Shown: in pieces, positions 10,330 to 22,275 of the stretch
How positions within the stretch are numbered: position 1 is the stretch's first letter
Layout of the letters: each line of letters begins with the position of its first letter
From: Hofstenia miamia
Lineage: Eukaryota; Xenacoelomorpha; Acoela
DNA: 64,000 nucleotides
Assembly: GCA_004352715.1 (NCBI GenBank)
Contig: SCFE01000003.1
Coordinates: 943,972 to 1,007,971 of the forward strand
Direction of reading: 5' to 3'
Made by a program: the position numbers and the translations under genes
Notes under the pieces: generated by a model
What the model was told of the DNA's origin: nothing
The model's database searches: none
The model's input: only the letters and a program-made list of their open reading frames with translations

Positions 10330-12401
10330 ATATTTAATCAATATATTTTGACTTATCAGTAAATAAATTTTGACTTTTCATAGATTTTTGTTTTCAGTGA
10401 CTTGTTATATCTCAAAGAGAGGTTATTAATTCTGAAACACCCTGTACATACATGTGAGACGTGAGAAAGGAAGCGAGTATTGTGGTCAGAAATCAGATAA
10501 TCCATAAGTGGTGGACAGAGTATTATTCTGTAGTGATCCTTTGTATTTGTATTGGCAGGGATACGACTCCGCCTGCAGGACTAGGGCAGCTGATCTGTTA
10601 TTGCTTCAACCAGAAATTGTTCTGCTTCCGAATAACAATTATTGTAGCTGCCAATAGCTTTTCCATCTGTTTAACGCCTGAGACAAACAACATTGTTTAC
10701 AAGTGCTACACAGCGAAAAAGTCGAGGTAATTAGCTTGAAGGAAGACACTGAGTGACTTTGTCAGGCTAAGCATCTGTTTCAGAATCATCAACGATACAA
10801 TGAACTCTGAACGAGACATTGCAGATAAAAGCCGAAGAGCTTCAAATGACATTGGGTCTCTCCACTAACTAATTTCAGACAAGGTCATCACCGCAGAGCT
10901 GCATAGCTCTGCAAATATAAGTACTTTATGATGCTTTTTAACCCAGCGTGTATCAGACACTTTAGAGAGAACACGGTGGCCTGATTCAGGATTAGCAGCA
11001 GAAACCACTTGACTGAAGAGGTTGGATCTCTTGGCTGAGTTGCGTAAGACTGTTGTAACCTGAAATGCAGTATTTAGATAAAGAATTTGTAAAAAATATT
11101 AACTTACTAATTGTAGCAAAAGCATCGGAGATAGAAGGAATGTTGCTGATGGTTGGAATAACCAAAGTGATGCAGTCAGCAGTGCAGTGAATGCAGATTG
11201 CTTTGGGATACCTTCTTGATATAATAGCTTGTACACCATTGCGAATTCCAAACATCGAGTTGGCTCCATCGTAGCTTTAACCAACAAGGTATCTCATGTT
11301 TAGACCCAAATTTTTGACATTGCAATTAATGGTCTCTGCCAATCCCGATCATGTCCAATCTTTGAAATCAAAGAAGCCAATAAATTTTTCTCTGATTTTT
11401 TTCTCAAAGACGCAGCGAATGCAAAGGCTCACCTCCTCTCATCCACAATAAGGGTAAAATATTTTGCACTTTGGACCTTGCGAACAATAATTGTTTGGAT
11501 TTGCTCTGCTATGCAAGTAACAATTGCATTCTGAGACACCCCTGCGATGTTAGTGGCACTTTTGTTACAATTAGCAAGGTGGGATTTGATAATTTCGTCC
11601 CCACCCAAAGTTCTGAATTGCAAAAAGGCTTAACAATTCCCAGAAGATATATTTATGTCTGCGTCTGATTTTGGAATCTCAAGAGCACCTGGTTCCTATG
11701 GCAAGTGGAAGACCAAACGGGTTGCCAACAATATTGACTCTAACACTCTTCCATTAGCAGCAACCTCGGATCTGACATTCCCACAAAGTAGATGGTCAGT
11801 TCGCTGCTCTGGGTGTTCAATTGACATTAAAAATATAAGCGCCCGCAATTGAGAACTTTGATGGTAAGTGGTGGCAATATGTATAATGTAATATACTCAT
11901 CCTTACCCAGAAGTCTACCATATCGGACACAGGCTGTGTCCATAAAAGAAACTGCAGTTCTTCCAGACTTGCATGAACAGCTTTTCAATCAGCAAAAAAG
12001 ACACAATACCGACAAAAGAGACCACATTTGATGACAGAATAAATTAGGCAGGGATGGTCCTGCAGATGATTTAGTAGAAGATATCTTTTACCATCATTCC
12101 TTTGTTCAAAAGGACATTTAAAATAAGTGGAAGGGAAGTGTGGCTCCTTTAACAATCCGTATTTCTGTATAGGAGTGGCAATAGTCGGATCTCCAACAAA
12201 TAGACCAATATCCAAGTCTGCAACATGTATAGGGACACTTGTGGCAGCTAACATTACACTAGTATAAGTGGAGGCGTGTTGATTGATTTCATTAGCAGGA
12301 GAAGCAGAAATCTGATTAGATGTGTTGACGGATTTTGACTGTGCTTCTAAAATTTCTAAATTTTAGTACTTTATATAATAAAAATTCTATGTGATTAAAT
12401 T

Positions 12402-12695
12402 TTATATGCTGTTTAACCATGGAATAATATTATCTGTTAAAGGAAAAGGATTTTCAACGGATTTCCATAATTGTAGACATTCGTTACCAAATGAATATTT
12501 GTAATTTTCTAAAAAATATTGTTTATATGTTTTGAAAATTCTTAAATATGCATTATTTTTGTGTATATTTATCATGTGATCAAGGATGGGTAACATTGTA
12601 CTTCGAGAAATTGGACATTCATTAGGCGTTTTCTGTAATATGAATAAAGGTACAAACAGAACTAAATTTTTATTCCACAATATTCGATGTCCCAA
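12402..12695 (-). other. Open frame of 97 codons, unrecognised
   Basis: The peptide has no motif I recognise (ends ECLQLWKSVENPFPLTDN). It lies just beyond the zinc finger end of the hAT remnant and could be part of another decayed element. Weak coding evidence. Confidence 0.2.
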
Positions 12696-13884
12696 GATAA
12701 CTCAGAAGAACTGATTTTCTATGCTTACCACAATGTACTGTAATAATTAAATGTACTATAATTCATTACAGGCGAAAAATTATTTTATTCCTGCAAGTGG
12801 TCATGGTGAAAAGGGTTAAATGCTCTCATGATTTTTTTATTGAGAATATTTTTATAATTCATAAATTAATATTTCAAGTTTATATAGAAACGTGAGAAAA
12901 ATGCTTCATTAATAAAATTGTGAAAAATTGTACATGTATGCAAAATATATCTTAATAACATTGATTCAATAAATCATATTGCAATACAAGGAGGATCAAA
13001 GCTATGTAGTGGAAGAAAGGTATTGTAATGATTTTGAATTGGGATTTTTTATTCAAGTTCTTCACATTTTGTATATTAAAGGTTAAAACTTGAATTAAAT
13101 TAATATAGTTTTCATAACATTACATGCAATAAACCAACTTATCAGGACAAGATACACCAGTGAAGTAACTTGTATTTTTTGTGGTAGCTTTGTCATCATC
13201 AGCTTCTTACGTTTGGGCGTTTTTTATTAGTATATAGGTATTTCTAAAATTTAAGAATTGTAAATGATGATTTAAGACGAGGAATAGTAGAATAAGGAAC
13301 GCGTTTTATGAAAGAACTACTATTATTATCAATTCTTATGGCTTATTTCGATTTGAAAATATGAAAACTTGGTCATTTCTTAATCTGTAATAAATTCACA
13401 TTTTAATAAAGGTGGAGTTATTTAATTTTGTATGTGAACGTTTCTAACGATATGTAGCAAATTTAATATCGCATTTAATTGGAGATGGTGAATGATGATA
13501 ATAACAATTATAGGGAGTGACGATGCTACGTTTCACTACGAACAACACTATGTAATTAAACCTTCAGCTCGTTTGTAAACAAACAATGCGCACAGTGATT
13601 GTTGATGTTGAAAGAACGTTTTATTTCCAATGACGTAGTCTACGTATTCTAAATAGTGTGTGAAACAACCCTGAATAGGTTTACCAAAACCATAGCCTAC
13701 TGAAAACTACTTAATCGTATCTTGTTTACATCCTTTGTTTTTAGTAGGCTATGCCAAAACCAATCCAAAATTGAATTTTTAACCACACCAAATTTACTTA
13801 AGCTATTATTGCGCTTGACCAAACCAAATATTACCCAACTACAATTTCAATACTTTTACAGGTTTTTGCTTCATGACTAATATA
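12696..13884. other. Intergenic, no gene recognised
   Basis: AT-rich, no supported coding frame, RNA gene or clear repeat boundary. Confidence 0.35.
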
Positions 13885-14076
13885 TACAGTGCTGTGAAAA
13901 AGTTTGGAAACACCTATGCATTTTCCCATTACACTTGAATATTCGTAATATTCTTGTTCTTTATAATACAAATAAAAGTCTAAATGGTTTGAATTTATTC
14001 ATAAACATGTTTAAGATTAAAATACTAAAAAATTCATTGCTGCAGATATCGACAGACAATTATTGAACTCGTGCAC

Positions 14077-15224
14077 AGATCCAATGCTTAAGGAAAACCA
14101 ATCTTTCTTACCGAGAGATTGCGAAAATAACGAAATTTTCGGTTGGAACTGTTTGTAAGACACTGAAAAGAATATCTGAGACTGGTTCTTTATCTTCTCG
14201 AAAGAGGTCAGGAAGCCCGAAAAAGACGAGCAGCCAAACTGACTGCTTGATTTTCCGCTATGCTGTTGCCAATCCAATGTCATCATCTGCTGAAATTCTT
14301 AGTGCTCTGCCCAATTCCATCAGGATTTGCTCTTAAACAATCCGAAGAAGACTCCTCTATAAAATACAAATTGAGAACTTACCGTCCAGCAGACATGTCT
14401 CCTCAGTGCTAAAAACATTCGTGATCGCCTAAATTTTTGCCGTNATGTCATCATCTGCTGAAATTCTTAGTGCTCTGCCCAATTCCATCAGGATTTGCTC
14501 TTCAACAATCCGAAGAAGACTCCTCTATAAATACAAGTTGGGAACGTACCGTCCAGCAAAGACATGTCTCCTCAGTGCTAATAACATTCGTGATCGCCTA
14601 AATTTTTGCCGTCGATATCGTCACTGGACAGTTGAAGACTGGAAACGTGTTCAGTTTTCTGATAAATTAACCATCTGTCAATATCGCAGCTTTCGGCCAT
14701 TCGTGCGACGACCACCTAATGAGCGGTACAGGATTCGATACACACTGCCTCAAGTCAAACAGCCCAGCAAGCTTATGATATGGGCAGCTATCTCAGCACA
14801 AGGACGATGCGGCCTTTACGTTTTCAAGAAAGGCGAGACTGTGAATGGGAAGAAGTATCTCGACATACTTCAAGAGAAAGTGCCCCCTTTCATGGAAATC
14901 CGCGAAACTGATACCTTTCAGCAAGACGGAGCACCAGCTCACACCTGTAAAATTGTGAAGAATTGGTTTGTGACTAAAAGATTCAACCTGCTTGAAGGAT
15001 GGCCCGGGAACTCCACCAATTTGAGCCCCATCGAAAATATGTGGTCCTTTCTCAAAACAAAAGTTTCGGAGAAGAAGACCACATCTTTGAAATCTTTGGA
15101 AGAAGCCATCAAGATTGTTTGGACCACTGAAATTTTTTATGCTTACTGCGAAAAGTTGATCTCATCAATGCCCAGGCGACTTGAGGCATGTCTTAGAAAT
15201 GGATGTTGTGCTACCAAATACTGA
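14077..15224 (+). pseudogene. Tc1 transposase, DDE type
   Basis: An N-terminal helix-turn-helix is readable from about 14077 (NLSYREIAKITKFSVGTVCK, then SETGSLSSRKRSGSPKK). The catalytic part continues in an open frame from 14445 to the stop at 15222-15224. It has FSDK at the first Asp (usually FSDE), FQQDGAPAHT at the second Asp and NLSPIENMW with the catalytic Glu. By my count 35 residues separate the second Asp and the Glu, so DD35E. The copy left of the N at 14444 has a stop where the right copy has Ser, so the contigs come from different alleles or copies. Apart from the join, the right-hand frame is intact. Confidence 0.8.
14444..14444. other. Single-N assembly gap with duplicated flanks
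   Basis: The segment starting ATGTCATCATCTGCTGAAAT occurs at 14278 and again at 14445. The 166 bases before the N and the 168 after are near copies. Confidence 0.9.
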
Positions 15225-15413
15225 ACTTTGGACTTCAGTTTACCGTATTTTTTATCATTCTCAACTTAAACATGTTTATGAATAAATACAAACCATTTAG
15301 ACTTTCATTTGTATTATAAAGAACAAGAAAATTACGAATATTCAAGTGTAATGGGAAAATGCATAGGTGTTTCCAAACTTTTTCACAGCACTGTATATAT
15401 ATATATATATATA

Positions 15414-16413
15414 NNNNNNNNNNNNNNNNNNNNNNNNNNNNNNNNNNNNNNNNNNNNNNNNNNNNNNNNNNNNNNNNNNNNNNNNNNNNNNNNNNNNNNN
15501 NNNNNNNNNNNNNNNNNNNNNNNNNNNNNNNNNNNNNNNNNNNNNNNNNNNNNNNNNNNNNNNNNNNNNNNNNNNNNNNNNNNNNNNNNNNNNNNNNNNN
15601 NNNNNNNNNNNNNNNNNNNNNNNNNNNNNNNNNNNNNNNNNNNNNNNNNNNNNNNNNNNNNNNNNNNNNNNNNNNNNNNNNNNNNNNNNNNNNNNNNNNN
15701 NNNNNNNNNNNNNNNNNNNNNNNNNNNNNNNNNNNNNNNNNNNNNNNNNNNNNNNNNNNNNNNNNNNNNNNNNNNNNNNNNNNNNNNNNNNNNNNNNNNN
15801 NNNNNNNNNNNNNNNNNNNNNNNNNNNNNNNNNNNNNNNNNNNNNNNNNNNNNNNNNNNNNNNNNNNNNNNNNNNNNNNNNNNNNNNNNNNNNNNNNNNN
15901 NNNNNNNNNNNNNNNNNNNNNNNNNNNNNNNNNNNNNNNNNNNNNNNNNNNNNNNNNNNNNNNNNNNNNNNNNNNNNNNNNNNNNNNNNNNNNNNNNNNN
16001 NNNNNNNNNNNNNNNNNNNNNNNNNNNNNNNNNNNNNNNNNNNNNNNNNNNNNNNNNNNNNNNNNNNNNNNNNNNNNNNNNNNNNNNNNNNNNNNNNNNN
16101 NNNNNNNNNNNNNNNNNNNNNNNNNNNNNNNNNNNNNNNNNNNNNNNNNNNNNNNNNNNNNNNNNNNNNNNNNNNNNNNNNNNNNNNNNNNNNNNNNNNN
16201 NNNNNNNNNNNNNNNNNNNNNNNNNNNNNNNNNNNNNNNNNNNNNNNNNNNNNNNNNNNNNNNNNNNNNNNNNNNNNNNNNNNNNNNNNNNNNNNNNNNN
16301 NNNNNNNNNNNNNNNNNNNNNNNNNNNNNNNNNNNNNNNNNNNNNNNNNNNNNNNNNNNNNNNNNNNNNNNNNNNNNNNNNNNNNNNNNNNNNNNNNNNN
16401 NNNNNNNNNNNNN
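15414..16413. other. Assembly gap, 1000 N
   Basis: Exactly 1000 N, so a placeholder size. The left edge is a (TA)n run that directly follows the Tc1 element. Confidence 0.99.
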
Positions 16414-18267
16414 CAAAAAGAAATATTAGATATCTAGCATTCCAATGAAACCTTGATACCATGTAATGAAAAGATAATCATCGATCATTTCCATGCTTTG
16501 TTTAAAATTTATTGCTACCCACAGTTTGAACTCGCACCAATCACCAAAACACCCAGAAGAGATAATATCACTAGACTTCTGCTCAATTACAAGCTTCATG
16601 TATACAGACTAAGTAGTATCAGTGAATCAAAAGAAATCTGACCAAAACCTTCCTTGATTGATTGAAGACATGAACTTCTGTACTCATCGTGGACATGAAG
16701 TAAATTTAACAAGCATACTTTTCCAAAGCTGGATTACTTCGAAAAGCAAAACGCTCACCATTAAGCCCTCGGCAAGTGAAGTCAATTGAATTGCTGCAAT
16801 CAATCAATGAATAAATCCGGATTTTCGAACTTGTAGTTTTTGTGCTTTAAAATTGTTTTTCTGCGTATTTTTTAATGAATATATTTTATGCAAAATATTG
16901 CAAAAATTTGTATTATAAAATGATATTCTGATCTCAATGGGTCGGGCATAGGCCTAATATTTTGTGATAGGTATGGCCCGGTCCGGGCTTGGGCTTCAAA
17001 ATCCCAGCTCTGCTTTAACACTCTGTATGTTCATAATTTTTATATTTATAACAAGTATACGTTGACAACAGCTACTTTACACTAGAAAGCCCCAGCTGTC
17101 AAATTTGACCACTTTGCGCATTTTAAATGCATTTGTAATGTGTCATGTAATTAGAATTTAAATAGAAAAACAGCTTATTTTGTTCTTCTAACACCTTCTT
17201 TTCATTTTCTTTGTTTTTGTTAGTTTTACTTGAATGCGTCAATTCTGACAACTGCATGAATTTAAGATCTAGAATCGTCGGACTTTCTAGTGTTAAAATA
17301 CCAAACAAAATGCATATTAATTGATAAAACATGCTTTTCATTAGCATCGAACTAACATGCAATTGATGTCCATGGGCATCAACAACTATTAACACATCGT
17401 CAAAATCCAAACAGTTAAATCAAAGGTGGATGCGGGCACAATTACTATAATACACTGTCCTCCCTTACACCATCTCCATTGTGAAACCATTTAGTTGCAA
17501 TGAATACACTGTGCATATGTAACCGAAATGTAATCGTCAAAACAAAAGTATAAATTCTCAAGGATAATTCATAATTATATTGAGTTTTACTATATATGTA
17601 TTTTCAGAATTTGAGGAAGAATCTTTTACAAGACTACCTCTTTTTCCAACCTCATAGCTGCTCGTCTCTTCACACACTGAATTTTGTTAACAAATCTTTC
17701 ATATAAGTATAACGATTTCTGAAACTAAGTATTTTACTATTAAATTTTCTGCAATATTTATATTGGTTTACAAGAAATCCAAGTTCATTTAATAAGGTAC
17801 TACAAAATGCCTACCAAGCTTACTAAGGCCTTAAATATGTTACCAATTTTTTATAGACATGGAGGTTCTTGAATTCAAGGACTAGTATATGTACTAATAG
17901 TATATTCAATAAATTTTAAATGATTGCCTCAGTAATTCACCATTAGGATAGGGCTAGTAAACATGATAGGAACCGTATGCCTTGGAAGTGGAGAAAATAT
18001 TCTTCAATGATGTTTGTAAAGTATTTTATTTGGATTATACAAGTATTGCTAAATGTGTCTGGTTAGACGTCCTGGTTGAAGATATATTACTCTTTAAATA
18101 TTTCAGTAGAGAATCTTATATTTGCTGAAATTTTTCTGCTAAAACGCAAAAATTGCATATTATTTCATATTATGTAACTCATTGAACATGTTGTGATAAT
18201 TTATATACAAGTATGAAATTAATGACAACCATTTTGCCAGAACTATGTATTCAATAACAAAAACATT
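16414..18267. other. Intergenic, no gene recognised
   Basis: Short open frames only (for example 17410-17123 on the minus strand, beginning DDVLIVVDAHG after Met-Asp-Phe), none recognisable. A GC-richer patch at about 16935-17005 (GGCCCGGTCCGGGCTTGGGC) looks like a fragment of a dispersed repeat; a related GC-rich patch occurs near 30498-30525. Confidence 0.3.
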
Positions 18268-18273
18268 TTTATT
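18268..18273 (-). promoter_or_regulatory. Polyadenylation signal of the PEBP gene
   Basis: TTTATT on the plus strand reads AATAAA on the minus strand, 44 bases beyond the PEBP stop codon. Confidence 0.5.
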
Positions 18274-18316
18274 CAAATAGAATGTCCATCAAAGAAAAAC
18301 ATAATTTCCTCGTGAA

Positions 18317-18564
18317 TTACCTTTTTATGCCAATTTTTTTATACAGCTCATCAACATAGCTATCATATTCTGCTTGATAGAGATTGATAGCAACTGGATT
18401 TTCCAAACCATATTTTGTGATTATATCCGACGTTTTTTGGAATGGACGGCCTTCAATAGAACTATTCGTTTTATGCTCAGCTTCTTCTGACGGTATTTTT
18501 CCCTTTTGTGGAAACAGAATAAAAATGTATCGGTGAAGTCCGCTACCACTTGGAGGCCCAGAAC
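18317..18564 (-). CDS. PEBP: PEBP exon 2
   Basis: Codes the Gly-Ser-Gly-Pro-Pro loop through the C-terminal helix and TAA stop (18317-18319). The phase matches exon 1. Confidence 0.95.
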
Positions 18565-19760
18565 CTAAGTAAGAAAATAAGAGTCTTTCAAATTTTCAAT
18601 GTAGTAAAATTTTTCGATTTTGGATATTGTAAAGCACTACTTATTTAGTAATTTGAGATGAATTATACTAGAAGTGTCTATTTATTAATATTTGAAGGTG
18701 CCAAAATTAAATGCTCAACTAATTTTAGATTTTATGGGACTGGACGCCTCAATAGGTTTGAGTGGTTTATGTGAATAAACTGAAACAGTTTAGGTTTGTT
18801 GTAGCTCCTATTGGCTTTCAAAAAGATTTCAATAAAAAATGTGAAACTTTTTCAATCCATCATCCACAATACACTTTAGTAAAATTTTCAACATTACATT
18901 TGTGTATGTTCAACAATAGATGTGTCCATGCCTAAGTATCTAAAAATTCCTAATATCTTAGGAGAAGTTGCTTGAAAACGTGGAAAAACAGCCTATTTTT
19001 TATAACCCACATAGGCAGTTTAAGATCAATTGTCTGATACGAATGACAAGAGATTTTGAAATCAACTAATAAAATTATCGAATATTAAATTTAATGTGAT
19101 AGACATGTGAGAATTATAGACTTAGTTATAATAAACCGAATTTTAGAAAAATATTGATGCTAAATTTATCAATTTAAATAGTTTGTCTTGATGTTTAAGT
19201 GCTTCTGTTGAATTCCAAGATATAAATATTGAGTAAAACTAAGTTTGTTGGGCATTGATGATACTGAATATCTCAAGACATTATTAAAATAGATGTATTA
19301 CAGATTTCTGCGTATTTATATGCTATAGTCTTATTATAATATATAATGTGTATGCGTGGATAACATCTACTTGACTTTGAGGGTCAAACAAAATTCATAT
19401 TTTACCTTCTAAGTATAAGGTTAGACATTAAGATTGATGACATTTGAATAAAAAGTTACCAATATAGTCGTAGATATCTTCGCCTTGAGTGAAGTCATTT
19501 CCTGGAATATTGATTCTCATCCAATGATGAAATTCCCGTCTTATAGGATTTGAACGACTTGGTGCATCTGGGTCAGTAAACAACAAAGTATATAACGTAC
19601 TCGCATCAGCATCTTCGAAATGTATCGTAGGCTTATTCTGAACTTGGGTAGGTGTCAAGACATTGCCTTGATCTACTTTTACTCCATTTTCATAGGTAAC
19701 ACTCAAAGCCTTTTTTGGCAGTTCGGAAAGCACATCAGGCACTATTTCGTAATCGTTCAT
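18317..19760 (-). CDS. PEBP: Phosphatidylethanolamine-binding protein (PEBP/RKIP family)
   Basis: Two exons, 19760-19460 and 18564-18317, joined by a GT-AG intron in phase 1, give 182 residues, close to the usual length of animal PEBP1 (about 187). Family hallmarks are LFTDPDAPSRSNP and REFHHWMRINIPGND in exon 1. [20 protein letters not shown] is formed across the splice. The exon 2 tail ends LYQAEYDSYVDELYKKIG. These residues build the anion-binding pocket (Asp-Pro-Asp, Trp-His, Gly-x-Gly-Leu-His-Arg). Animal PEBPs are cytosolic lipid-head-group binders, and some inhibit Raf kinase. The start Met fits the family N terminus. The donor (gtaact) and acceptor (cttag) are clean. It has no functional link to its neighbours. 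Confidence 0.95.
18565..19459 (-). other. PEBP intron
   Basis: 895-bp GT-AG intron. AT-rich, with no feature of its own recognised. Confidence 0.9.
19460..19760 (-). CDS. PEBP: PEBP exon 1
   Basis: Codes residues 1-100 plus the first base of Gly-101. It carries the DPDAPSRSNP and HHWMRINIPG motifs. Confidence 0.95.
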
Positions 19761-19829
19761 AGCAGTTTTAAATCCTGTTTAGATGGTAAATATACACTTT
19801 TGCAAATACAAACACCTACTAAACATGGT

Positions 19830-20290
19830 GCGGTCTATTACATATCTATTAAAATCATATGTAAACAATTTATTGTTTTGAAATCCCCACGATTCAGTTA
19901 AAACAAAGACAAAATGACTAAAGGAACTATCATGTTAATGAAAATTTTGGATAACATTTTCAGAAAAATTGTTTATACTTTTATATTTTATATATTTTTG
20001 AAGAATATATTTAGAATTGGCTTACGACTTTCCTACCATCATGAACGAATTTATATNNNNNNNNNNNCGGTCAATTACATATCTATTAAAATCTTATGTA
20101 AGCAATTTAATATTTTGAAATCCCCACGATTCAGTTAAAACAAAGACAAAATGACTAAAGGAACTATCAATGAAATTTTTGAATAACATTTTCAGAAAAA
20201 TTGTTTATACTTTTATATTTTATATATTTTTGAAGAATATATTTAGAATTGGCTTACGACTTTCCTACCATCATGAACGAATTTATATTA
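19830..20290. repeat. Assembly duplication around an 11-N gap (20057-20067)
   Basis: About 225 bases left of the gap (from 19832) recur to its right (20068 to about 20286), both containing ATTACATATCTATTAAAATC and GAACGAATTTATAT. The copies differ by a few substitutions and small indels. Best read as unmerged allelic contig ends. Confidence 0.85.
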
Positions 20291-20663
20291 TGCATCATAG
20301 CCCACGTGGGCTATGTATGCATGAACTTATTTTTGAAAAAATCATAATTTTAAATATTTGGTCACATACTGTTGAAATATACCATTAAAATATAATGTTT
20401 TCAAACTGTTAGTTTCATAGAAATTGGACTCATTTATTAGTTTTAAGTTGAATTCTGATGTGATTGCATAAACCCTGGGACAAGGGAACACTTAAGCCCG
20501 ACATCTACTGTTTTTTGAAAATCAAAATTTTTTTTGCATGTGATATCACTAAGTTTTTATCTGTTTCTTTAATCTTGTGGTTTATTTAGTGTATTGAAAA
20601 ACCACTTTCTTACACAATTATCATTACTATAATTACTGTACTTTTAAAAAACGTCCAGATAAC

Positions 20664-22158
20664 TATGTTACTAATTCACTAATGAGATTTCACGACAGTA
20701 AATCACTGGAATTTTTTATATCAATGCATGCCATAAATAAGCATGCTTCAATTATTTCTAAGAAGCTATTGACCGCAAACTGAAGTTTTCAAATATTTCA
20801 GCAAAACTCGGAATAATTACTAAAAGAATGTTACATATAGAATTTCTGTGCCGCTTGCCCACTGAAAGTTTCTTTTTGTAAGAATTCCTTTTCATGAAAT
20901 CTTGCTTACGTACAGAAGAAAGCCTGCTCTTGTTTGGATTTTTGAGGGCATGTTTTAGACATTATTACAGTACATAATCAATAATTATTTATTGAAAATG
21001 ATGATTAACTGCAAAATATCAAACATTGCTTTTCTATCAACATAAATTTAAAACTTGTTTTTAGTAGTTTGAACAATGAATTTTGTTTAAAAAAAATGTT
21101 AAAAATGCAAAGTGAGATTTGATACGGTATTCACTGGAAAATTTTACATGTCAAGCAAATCAAAACATATTTCAAGAATATCCCTTAATGATTAACCTTT
21201 TAAAGGTTAAACTGTTTTCCGAGATTTTCATACAATTTTCCCCAAGCCCCGTCGCAAATCTATTAGTGAGTGTACTAAGGTGTATTTTTGTGCGTGATGT
21301 GCATGAAGCGATTAACGACTTTTCTATAAAATTTCTGATTTTATGACGCACTTCCGATTTTTTCCATACCTAATCTTCAGGTCGAAAGGAGATCTACAAC
21401 TTTTCCAATTNTTATGTTACTAATTTACTAATGAGATTAAACGACAGTAAATCACTGGAATTTTTTATATCAATGCATGCCATAAATAAGCATGCTTCAA
21501 TTATTTCTAAGAAGCTATTGACCGCAAACTGAAGTTTTCAAATATTTCAGCAAAACTCGGAATAATTACTAAAAGAATGTTTCAAATAGAATTTCTGTGC
21601 CGCTTGCCCACTGAAAGTTTCTTTTTGTAAGAATTCCTTTTCATGAAATCTTGCTTACGTACAGAAGAAAGACTGCTCTTGTTTGGATTTTTGAGCGCAT
21701 GTTTTAGACATTATTACAGCACATAATCAATAATTTTTTATTGAAAATGATGATTAACTGCAAAATATCAAACATTGCTTTTCTATCAACATAAATTTAA
21801 AACTTGTTTTTAGTAGTTTGAACAATGAATTTTGTTTAAAAAAAATGTTAAAAATGCAAAGTGAGATTTGATACGGTATTCACTGGAAAATTTTACATGT
21901 CAAGCAAATCAAAACATATTTCAAGAATATCCCTTAATGATTAACCTTTTAAAGGTTAAACTGTTTTCCGAGATTTTCATACAATTTTCCCCAAGCCCCG
22001 TCGCAAATCTATTAGTGAGTGTACTAAGGTGTATTTTTGTGCGTGATGTGCAGAAGCGATTAACGACTTTTCTATAAAATTTCTGATTTTATGACGCAAC
22101 TTCCATTTTTTCCATACCTAATCTTCAGGTCGAAAGGAGATCTACACCTTTTTCCAAT
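20664..22158. repeat. Assembly duplication of about 747 bp around the N at 21411
   Basis: 20664-21410 and 21412-22158 are near identical (for example GATACGGTATTCACTGGAAA in both). No coding content is recognised in either copy. The left copy stops 20 bases inside the fold-back element that starts at 22141 in the right copy, so the element probably broke the assembly. Confidence 0.9.
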
Positions 22159-22275
22159 TAAATTGGCACAACTAACATTTAATTTGTCACAACTAACATT
22201 TAAATTGGCACAACTAACATTTAAATTGGCACAACTAACATTCAATTTGTCACAACTAACTTTTAATTTGTCACA
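22155..22275. repeat. 21-bp tandem repeat, left arm
   Basis: About 5.5 copies, alternating GGCACAAC and TGTCACAAC variants. Because 21 is a multiple of 3 the array gives spurious open frames on both strands. Confidence 0.9.

Larger units (their letters stand above)
9024..10444 (-). mobile_element. Mariner-like element, nested in the hAT remnant
   Basis: Near-perfect 33-bp terminal inverted repeats begin CAGGGTGTTTCAGAATTAAT (9024-9056 and 10412-10444, one mismatch by eye). TA dinucleotides flank both ends (9022-9023 and 10445-10446), the Tc1/mariner target duplication. The transposase lies inside on the minus strand. A single-N gap at 10329 is flanked by repeated sequence, so the right end is partly duplicated by assembly. 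Confidence 0.9.
8503..12254 (-). pseudogene. hAT transposase remnant (ZMYM1/DUF4371 type), interrupted
   Basis: Read from high to low coordinates, the pieces follow the order of ZMYM1-like hAT transposases. 12254-11985 holds the TTF-type zinc finger (DIGLFVGDP ... FCRYCVFFAD). 11640-11400 is DUF4371 with YFTLIVDERR. 11290-11000 has the 'YDGA.sMfGir.GVQA', YPKAICIHC segment. 11060-10740 has TRWVKKHHKVLIFAEL and EFIVSL. 10700-10446 has 'PLMDYLISDHNTRFLSRLT'. 8990-8672 has MLPGNLKTN and PEEFRDCVTLYSDFLGDSLS. 8690-8503 is the hATC dimerisation domain (RSFSALKILKTCLRN, then TEDRFTILAL and DVINRFAAKSRR). Stops and frameshifts are frequent, so it is dead. A mariner-like element (9024-10444) sits between the two C-terminal pieces. 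Confidence 0.8.
13887..15393 (+). mobile_element. Tc1-like element with 129-bp inverted repeats
   Basis: The terminal inverted repeats span 13887-14015 and 15265-15393 and begin CAGTGCTGTGAAAAAGTTTG. I find only about three mismatches over 129 bp. TA lies at both flanks (13885-13886 and 15394-15395). The element encodes a Tc1 transposase on the plus strand. An N at 14444 marks an assembly join with about 166 bases of duplicated coding sequence, so the true element is shorter than the 1507 bp shown. Confidence 0.9.

Noticed and set aside
15235-16462. Long open frames across 15.4-16.4 kb
   Set aside because: They consist of N. There is no sequence evidence.
21119-22077. Two nearly identical open frames (21119-21346 and 21868-22077) that look like a duplicated gene
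   Set aside because: They lie in the two copies of the block duplicated around the N at 21411. No protein motif is present and the duplication is best read as assembly.
22155-22275. CRISPR-like array
   Set aside because: The units are contiguous 21-bp tandem repeats without spacers, in animal DNA and within a fold-back element.
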